20,102 nucleotides of DNA, taken from the NCBI GenBank assembly GCA_014382685.1, contig JACNJG010000062.1:1-20102 (forward strand), given 5' to 3'. The notes beneath the pieces were generated by a model. The model did not search any database, was not told the DNA's origin, and worked only from the letters and a program-made list of their open reading frames with translations. Origin of the DNA: Candidatus Cloacimonadota bacterium. GTDB taxonomy: Bacteria > Cloacimonadota > Cloacimonadia > JGIOTU-2. Below are positions 15,002-20,102 of this stretch, in pieces. Position numbers and translations under genes: made by a program. The number at the start of each line of letters is the position of its first letter. Within the stretch, counting starts at the first letter, position 1.

Positions 15002-16129
15002 ATGAAAAAATTATATTATTTATGGCAATTTATGAAGGGCAACAGAGCTCTCTATATCATATCCATCGCAGCGATTGGAATGGCTACATTCCTCTCATTC
15101 TTCTGGCCAATGGTACTTCGGGTAACCGTTGACTCTATTATTGGTGGAAAAGCTCTCGAAGCTCAGGGTTGGCTCAAACCGGTGTTCTCAAGTGCCTATG
15201 ATTTCTTAGGTGGACGCTCCGGACTCGCAGGCAAGCTATGGATCTGCAGCATATTTCTTATTGTTATCACTTTAATAAGAGGAATATTTCTCTACTTCAA
15301 AGGAAAGTGGTCAGAAGTTATTGATGAGTATGGAGATATTACAAAATCCAAAAAGGAAAATTGGCCTGAAAGCGATGGGAATATTCGCTTCAAGAATGTT
15401 TCTTTCGGATATAAGGACGGTGAATATGTTCTCGATGATTTCAATCTTGAAGTGCAGGCAGGTGAGACAATTGCGCTGGTCGGCGAAACCGGCTCGGGCA
15501 AAAGCACGATAGTAAATCTCGCATGCAGATTTTACGAGCCCACAAAAGGTGAGGTGTTGATCGATGGTGTTGATTACAGGAAAAGATCTATGCTCTGGCT
15601 GCATTCCAGTCTTGGGTATGTGCTGCAAACCCCTCATCTGTTCAGCGGTACGATAAAAGAGAACATCGCTTACGGCTGTCTTACTGCTTCGGATAATGAG
15701 ATAAATGAAGCAGCGAAATTGGTCAATGCTCATGAATTCATTACAGGGCTGGAAAAGGGCTATGATTCGGAAGTTGGAGAAGGTGGAAGCCTCCTCTCGA
15801 CCAGCGAGAAACAGCTCATCTATTTTGCGCGAGCGATCATTACTGGCCCGAAAATATTCGTGTTGGATGAAGCAACTTCTTCAGTTGATACAGAAACCGA
15901 GAAGAAAATTCAGGATGCAACTCATAAAGTGCTGGAGCACAGAACCAGTTTCATTATTGCACACAGACTCTCAACAATACATTCGTCAGACAGGATTCTT
16001 GTTATCCAAAAAGGCAAGATCACGGAAATGGGAACTCATCATGAGCTAATAAAATTAAAAGGTTACTACTACCGGCTCTATTCCAATCAGTTTATGGAAG
16101 AGCGCGAATCTGAGCTTCTAACAGCGTAG
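15002..16129 (+). CDS. ABC exporter half-transporter with internal deletion of the membrane domain (probable remnant)
   Basis: The product is 375 residues, where a complete MsbA-like half-exporter has about 580-610. Two membrane helices are visible (about 17-40 and 79-98, ...LIRGIFLYFKGKWS). At about residue 104 the sequence jumps to what is normally the linker before the ATPase domain, so about 200 residues (TM3-TM6 and the coupling helices) are missing without loss of frame. The ATPase domain has Walker A GETGSGKST (161-169), Q-loop Gln209, Walker B FVLDEATSS (Asp289, Glu290) and H-loop His321. The signature reads LSTSE (265-269): Ser268 stands where Gly is nearly invariant (equivalent to CFTR Gly551). 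I infer a non-transporting remnant, although the open frame is intact. It is followed by the ABC-F gene after 18 bases. Confidence 0.85.
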   Translation: MKKLYYLWQFMKGNRALYIISIAAIGMATFLSFFWPMVLRVTVDSIIGGKALEAQGWLKPVFSSAYDFLGGRSGLAGKLWICSIFLIVITLIRGIFLYFKGKWSEVIDEYGDITKSKKENWPESDGNIRFKNVSFGYKDGEYVLDDFNLEVQAGETIALVGETGSGKSTIVNLACRFYEPTKGEVLIDGVDYRKRSMLWLHSSLGYVLQTPHLFSGTIKENIAYGCLTASDNEINEAAKLVNAHEFITGLEKGYDSEVGEGGSLLSTSEKQLIYFARAIITGPKIFVLDEATSSVDTETEKKIQDATHKVLEHRTSFIIAHRLSTIHSSDRILVIQKGKITEMGTHHELIKLKGYYYRLYSNQFMEERESELLTA

Positions 16130-16147
16130 GAAATCAAGGAATATATC

Positions 16148-17764
16148 ATGCAGATAATCAGGGCTGACAACATTTCATTTCGGTATGATACTCAGTCGGG
16201 CATGCTATTTGAGAATGTATCCTTTGCAGTTCATGAGCATAGCAGGATCGGTTTGATCGGAAAGAACGGCTGCGGCAAATCGACACTGCTGGACATTTTG
16301 AGAAAAAAGATCAACCCAGACGAAGGTGTTTTATATCATAAACCTGAACTTTCGATCGGGTATCTTCCTCAAGAATTGGACTTGCCCCCAGCAAACTCAG
16401 GGCTTTCTTTTCTATGGAACAGCAATCCGACATTAGCTATATTGAAGCAAAAAATAGATCATCTTGAGAACTTTACCCCCGAACAGGTTAGTTCTATTCT
16501 TTCTGAATATGAAAGAAATCGCGGCTATGCTTTTGAGGTTGCTATTGAGAAGATCACAACCAGATTCGGTTTTGATCATGATATGCTAACAAGAAAGATA
16601 TTATCTCTAAGCGGAGGTGAGCAAACACGTCTGGCTTTATGCAGAATATTGCTCAAAGAACCTGATGTGATGCTTCTAGATGAACCAACAAATCATCTTG
16701 ATATAAAAGCGATGGACTGGCTGGAGAACTTTCTCAATGAAATTCCAATTCCCTACATTATCATAAGCCATGACAGACATATTCTGGATGCTTGTGTGAC
16801 TTCGATCCTCGAACTTACCAATGAGGGTGTGGTGCATTATTCCGGTAATTATTCTTTCTATAAACAGGAGAAAGAGCGGAAGCTTCATCAAAAAGTACAT
16901 ATATATGATGAACAGAAAAAGAAAATAAAGAAGCTGAAGATCGCTACACGAAAACGAACGCAATGGGCTCATAGTCATCAGCCGGAAACTGGTTCCGAGG
17001 GATATGCTCCAGTGTATGAATGTGTGAGTAATCTAGCAAAGAATGCGATGCGGCAGGCGAAAAACCTGCAGCGCAGGACAGAGCGGCAGATCGAAGAAGC
17101 AGAAGCTGAAAAGCCCTTTATCGAAAAGAAGAGATATTTTCATTTTGAAAATCTGCAAGTCAAAAGCAAGCAAGTGTTGAAAGTTGAAAATCTCTCGAAA
17201 ATCTTTGGGTCAAATCATGTGCTGCAGAATATTAACCTCCATCTTATGACCGGTGAGTGTGTTGCGATAATAGGCAAAAATGGAAGCGGAAAAACTACAT
17301 TACTGAAAATTCTGACCGGTCATCTGAATGAATATCAAGGTGAAATGTCATGGTCTCCGCAGGTCGAGATCGGTTATTACTCTCAGGATCATGAAAATCT
17401 GAATTTTGATAATACTGTTATGGAAGAAGTTGCTTACGGAGATAAACAAAAACAGACCTTTGCACGAACCGTGCTTGGCTGCTTGCACATCTCAGAACAG
17501 CTCATACATAATCCGATCAAAACCTTGAGCATCGGCGAGCGGAGCAAGGTCGCATTGGCTAAGATAATTGTATCCGGGGCAAATGTGCTCGTGCTGGATG
17601 AACCCACCAATCATCTCGAGATAGCTGCAAGAGAGGCGCTGGAAGATGCGCTGGAATCCTACACCGGAACCATTATTTTCGCCACACATGATAGGTTTCT
17701 TATAGAGAAAATAGCGGATAGAGTTATCAATATGGATAATATGAGAAAGGAGTTCAGTGTATGA
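16148..17764 (+). CDS. ABC-F family ATPase (ribosome-associated)
   Basis: ABC-F proteins have two ATPase domains and no membrane domain. They bind the ribosomal E site, where they rescue stalled ribosomes or dislodge antibiotics. The 538 residues show NBD1 with Walker A GKNGCGKST (38-46), LSGGEQ (154-159), LLDEPTNHLD (176-185) and HDR. A charged interdomain linker follows (about 235-330, with TRKRTQWAHSH and a Lys/Arg/Glu-rich helix). NBD2 has GKNGSGKTT (376-384), LSIGER (460-465) and LVLDEPTNHLE (481-491). All catalytic glutamates are present. The divergent second signature and long linker recall the resistance-type subfamilies (Lsa/Vga/Msr), but housekeeping roles are equally possible. AAGGA precedes the ATG. 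Its stop overlaps the ATG of a small basic protein gene. Confidence 0.93.
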   Translation: MQIIRADNISFRYDTQSGMLFENVSFAVHEHSRIGLIGKNGCGKSTLLDILRKKINPDEGVLYHKPELSIGYLPQELDLPPANSGLSFLWNSNPTLAILKQKIDHLENFTPEQVSSILSEYERNRGYAFEVAIEKITTRFGFDHDMLTRKILSLSGGEQTRLALCRILLKEPDVMLLDEPTNHLDIKAMDWLENFLNEIPIPYIIISHDRHILDACVTSILELTNEGVVHYSGNYSFYKQEKERKLHQKVHIYDEQKKKIKKLKIATRKRTQWAHSHQPETGSEGYAPVYECVSNLAKNAMRQAKNLQRRTERQIEEAEAEKPFIEKKRYFHFENLQVKSKQVLKVENLSKIFGSNHVLQNINLHLMTGECVAIIGKNGSGKTTLLKILTGHLNEYQGEMSWSPQVEIGYYSQDHENLNFDNTVMEEVAYGDKQKQTFARTVLGCLHISEQLIHNPIKTLSIGERSKVALAKIIVSGANVLVLDEPTNHLEIAAREALEDALESYTGTIIFATHDRFLIEKIADRVINMDNMRKEFSV

Positions 17765-17898
17765 AAAAGAGCATGAAAGATTTTCTAAAAGAAAAACAGA
17801 AAAGGCAGAATTTGAAGAGATCAAAGAATATGCGATTTTCCAAGAAAGAATCCGGGAAGATCACACATTCTAAGAAAGGTCTTATTAAAAAAGGATAA
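17761..17898 (+). CDS. small extremely basic protein, 45 residues, coupled to the ABC-F gene
   Basis: The ATG overlaps the ABC-F stop as ATGA, and a strong AAGGAG (17747-17752) lies 8 bases before it, inside the ABC-F coding end. The 45 residues include 15 Lys and 3 Arg against only 3 acidic residues, with no hydrophobic core (begins MKKSMKDFLKEKQKRQ, ends KKGLIKKG). Such composition is typical of RNA- or ribosome-binding peptides and of extensions of small ribosomal proteins. The coupling suggests that it works with the ABC-F ATPase, perhaps on the ribosome; that is inference. I do not recognise a family. It could also be a degraded gene tail, but the ribosome binding site and the overlap argue for a real product. 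Confidence 0.65.
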   Translation: MKKSMKDFLKEKQKRQNLKRSKNMRFSKKESGKITHSKKGLIKKG

Positions 17899-17915
17899 AA
17901 TAAATCGGAGTAACA

Positions 17916-17999
17916 ATGAAAGACAATTATGCAAATGAGGAAAATAATGAGATAATAATGCTTCCACCAAAGTATTTAATATTGACAGAAAAATGTTAA
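17916..17999 (+). CDS. candidate very small protein, 27 residues
   Basis: GGAG (17907-17910) lies 5 bases before an ATG that opens 27 codons (begins MKDNYANEENNEIIMLPP, ends in Cys). It starts 17 bases after the basic 45-codon gene on the same strand. The N-terminal half is acidic and Asn-rich, the opposite of its neighbour. No family is recognised. It may be a genuine microprotein, the truncated start of a lost gene, or chance in AT-rich DNA. The good ribosome binding site is the main support. Confidence 0.3.
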   Translation: MKDNYANEENNEIIMLPPKYLILTEKC

Positions 18000-18010
18000 T
18001 CTAATATGAG
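17982..18010 (+). promoter_or_regulatory. possible promoter of the DUF5916 gene
   Basis: A perfect TTGACA (17982-17987) is followed after 17 bases by TATGAG (18005-18010), which matches TATAAT at 4 of 6 positions. It lies about 57 bases before the DUF5916 ATG and overlaps the end of the 27-codon frame. The -10 box is weak. Confidence 0.35.
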
Positions 18011-18066
18011 AAGAAAGATTTTAAAAATATCAGGTTCATAGCAAATAATAAAAAATGGGACTGCCT

Positions 18067-20102
18067 ATGAAACTAAAATATTGGTTGTTATTACTGCTTC
18101 TTATGATACCCTTTGCCTTGCAGGCAAAACTAACTATTCATGTGCCAAAAACACTTCAGCCGCCAGTTATAGACGGTATTATTGAAAGTGGGGAATGGGC
18201 AGATGCTGCTGTCTTGGATACTTTTTACCAGATATCTCCGGGAAATAATACTGCTCCTTCCGAGCGTACTACCGGCTATCTTTTGTATGATGATGAACAC
18301 ATCTATGTCGCAATGAAATGCTTTATGGAGGATACTGAAAAGATACGGCTGTTTCACTGTATCCGCGATAAAATCTATTATACAGACAGGATATTTCTGT
18401 ACATTGATACCTTTTTCTCTAACGCCAAAGCATACTATTTCGGCACAAACGGATTCGGCGAGCAGGCAGACGGCATTGTGATCGATTATACTGATCCGTC
18501 CATTGATATTCATTATGATTCATTCGGAGCACTTACGGATTACGGATATTCTATAGAAATGAAGATCCCGCTGAAAAACATTAAGTATAAAAGTGGCAAG
18601 AACGTGAAATGGGGCTTTTTCTTCAAAAGGATAATCGAGGAACGAAAAGAAGAGATAAGCGCTACACCTGTTGATAGGAACGGTCAGAATTTCTATGATA
18701 ATTATGGAATTCTAATATTTGAAGAATTGCCGACAAACAGAAACTTGAAGCTCATTCCGTCATTTTTAACCGACTACACTCAGGATGAGGACAAGCTAAC
18801 CGGTAACTCCAATATCAAAAGGAAATACGAACCGGAACTAAATATTTTCTATGAGCCGAATTCCAATCTCTCCACTACCATGACCATCAATCCCGACTTC
18901 AGTATTATTGAAGCAGATGCAATGCAAATCGATGTGAATACTCGGTTTCCAATTTACTATCCGGAGAAAAGACCTTTCTTCATAGAAAGCACTAATCCTT
19001 TCCAGACACCGATAACGATATACCATACACGGCAGGTCGTCGACCCGATATTCGGCGCAAAATTCTCGGGGGCATTCAAGAATAATTACCTCTTTGGGCT
19101 TGGTGCAATTGACGAGAATGCAAACGGAGAGCGCTTTATTGAGGGCTATGAAGGTTCTGCAAATGCCTATTTCGGTTTTTTAACTTATGATAGAAAAGCA
19201 CGCAGCGGGAATGCATTTATTCGCAGTGCACTCGCCATTCGAAAGTTCAAGGAATACTATAATCTCGTAGGAGATGTCGATGGTTCGCTGCATATTCTAA
19301 GAAATTTTAGCGGATATGTGCAGCTTGTTGGATCTGCGGATCAAACAAAGGACAAGACTTGGCACAAGGGATATGGCTATTTTGGTGAATTGACCTATGA
19401 TTCTGAAAATATATATGCCGAACTCAAACTGAAGGCAATCTCCAAAAATTTCAAGGCAGATATGGGCTTCATTCCTCAAAATGACATTCAAGTGCTTACC
19501 AATCACAGCCAGTGGTACAAATTTGCTGCTGACGATAAGCAGTTTGTGAGATTGTTCGAAATCGGATATGATGCAAGTATCAAATATGATCTTGATCTTA
19601 CAGATATAAAAGAACACTATTTGAAGCCATATACCGGAATTATCTTGAGCAATAAAATGGAATTCTGGACATGGGTAGAGTTCCAGATGGTGCACTTTGC
19701 AGGGAAAGATAATTACATGTACACGCCATGGCTGTTCTTTAAGACATATCCAATCGACCTGTTTATGGCTGAAATATATTTTGTATGTGGAAAATATATG
19801 TGGTTCGACGAAAAAGAGCCGCGCATCGAGCAATTCAGGAAGTACAATCTTTTTCTCAACCTGAGACCCACAAATAAGATCGATATCGAAGTTTCAAGTG
19901 AATACCAGGAGCTGCACGATATCTATCATGTGCAAGTGTATCAATTTACGCTGAAGTACCAATTCAATAAGCAGTTCTGGATCAGAGGAATTTTGCAGTA
20001 CAGCTACTCTGACGTATCAGTCGATGATAGAAGTTACAGCGAGCTGAATATTTATCCGCTTTTCGTGTATAATCCATATGCCAATATTGCGCTCTATGCA
20101 GG
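18067..20102 (+). CDS. CBM9-like/DUF5916 outer membrane barrel protein, 3' end outside the window
   Basis: An open frame of 678 codons runs off the window without a stop. A signal peptide (MKLKYWLLLLLLMIPFALQA) leads into a carbohydrate-binding family 9-like domain (about 20-215), recognisable by PVIDGIIESGEWADA near its start, then GYLLYDDEHIYVAM and DRIFLYIDTF. From about 225 follows a DUF5916-type barrel. Its family signature lies at about 272-306: NPDFSIIEADAMQIDVN, then YYPEKRPFFIES. Many alternating beta strands come after it. Such proteins sit in the outer membrane of FCB-type bacteria; their substrate is not established, and a glycan-related role is inferred from the CBM9 part. An in-frame ATG at 18055 is an alternative start, but the signal peptide and GGGA 6 bases upstream favour 18067. 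The C-terminus cannot be judged. Confidence 0.88.
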   Translation, partial: MKLKYWLLLLLLMIPFALQAKLTIHVPKTLQPPVIDGIIESGEWADAAVLDTFYQISPGNNTAPSERTTGYLLYDDEHIYVAMKCFMEDTEKIRLFHCIRDKIYYTDRIFLYIDTFFSNAKAYYFGTNGFGEQADGIVIDYTDPSIDIHYDSFGALTDYGYSIEMKIPLKNIKYKSGKNVKWGFFFKRIIEERKEEISATPVDRNGQNFYDNYGILIFEELPTNRNLKLIPSFLTDYTQDEDKLTGNSNIKRKYEPELNIFYEPNSNLSTTMTINPDFSIIEADAMQIDVNTRFPIYYPEKRPFFIESTNPFQTPITIYHTRQVVDPIFGAKFSGAFKNNYLFGLGAIDENANGERFIEGYEGSANAYFGFLTYDRKARSGNAFIRSALAIRKFKEYYNLVGDVDGSLHILRNFSGYVQLVGSADQTKDKTWHKGYGYFGELTYDSENIYAELKLKAISKNFKADMGFIPQNDIQVLTNHSQWYKFAADDKQFVRLFEIGYDASIKYDLDLTDIKEHYLKPYTGIILSNKMEFWTWVEFQMVHFAGKDNYMYTPWLFFKTYPIDLFMAEIYFVCGKYMWFDEKEPRIEQFRKYNLFLNLRPTNKIDIEVSSEYQELHDIYHVQVYQFTLKYQFNKQFWIRGILQYSYSDVSVDDRSYSELNIYPLFVYNPYANIALYA

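Noticed and set aside
1..20102. CRISPR arrays, insertion sequences, integrase/attachment sites, phage genes
   Set aside because: No spaced direct repeats, transposase motifs or terminal inverted repeats were seen. tRNA-Val is not adjacent to an integrase within the window.

Overview
The window looks like a chromosomal piece of an AT-rich, diderm, anaerobic-type bacterium of the FCB superphylum. Candidatus Cloacimonadota is the best guess; related uncultured phyla such as Marinimicrobia are not excluded. The reasons are the combination of an outer-membrane assembly lipoprotein set (BamD-like, CpoB-like), a secreted S8 protease ending in a type IX secretion (T9SS) sorting domain, a PorV-like barrel protein, a DUF5916 surface barrel, an M18 aminopeptidase and a pyruvate phosphate dikinase. 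No phage, transposase or CRISPR array is visible.

Region 1 (1-14127, minus strand) is one tightly packed gene train. In transcription order it reads: PorV-like barrel, giant S8 protease, HEAT/ARM-like helical protein, greA, isocitrate/isopropylmalate-type dehydrogenase, M18 aminopeptidase, cpoB-like, bamD-like, nadD, ppdK, a 69-residue membrane protein and tRNA-Val(CAC). Gaps between genes are 1 to 12 bases, and two junctions overlap as TAATG. It mixes envelope biogenesis, protein secretion, peptide breakdown, central carbon metabolism, NAD synthesis and transcript elongation, as expected of a peptide- and amino-acid-fermenting life style. Adding the tRNA to the end of the transcript is unusual.

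Region 2 (14128-15001) is the divergent control region. It holds a 65-residue four-cysteine zinc-ribbon-like gene on the minus strand with a strong ribosome binding site, a long inverted repeat in front of it, and a degenerate dispersed-repeat-like stretch. On the plus strand follows what looks like an attenuator: a possible promoter, GGAGG plus a 33-codon leader reading frame, a long-range 8-bp helix that overlaps that GGAGG, and a 10-bp intrinsic terminator ending 89 bases before the next gene.

Region 3 (15002-17999, plus strand) carries an ABC exporter gene that has lost most of its membrane domain and has a damaged signature motif, then an intact ABC-F ATPase. The ABC-F stop overlaps the start of an untracked 45-codon, extremely basic small protein with a strong ribosome binding site of its own. 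A second tiny candidate reading frame (27 codons) follows.

Region 4 (18067-20102, plus strand) is the first 678 codons of a secreted CBM9-like/DUF5916 outer-membrane barrel protein that runs off the window.

The best candidates for something undescribed are the leader/terminator/ABC-F/basic-peptide cassette and the palindrome-controlled zinc-ribbon gene. All functional claims rest on motif recognition by eye; no database search was possible.
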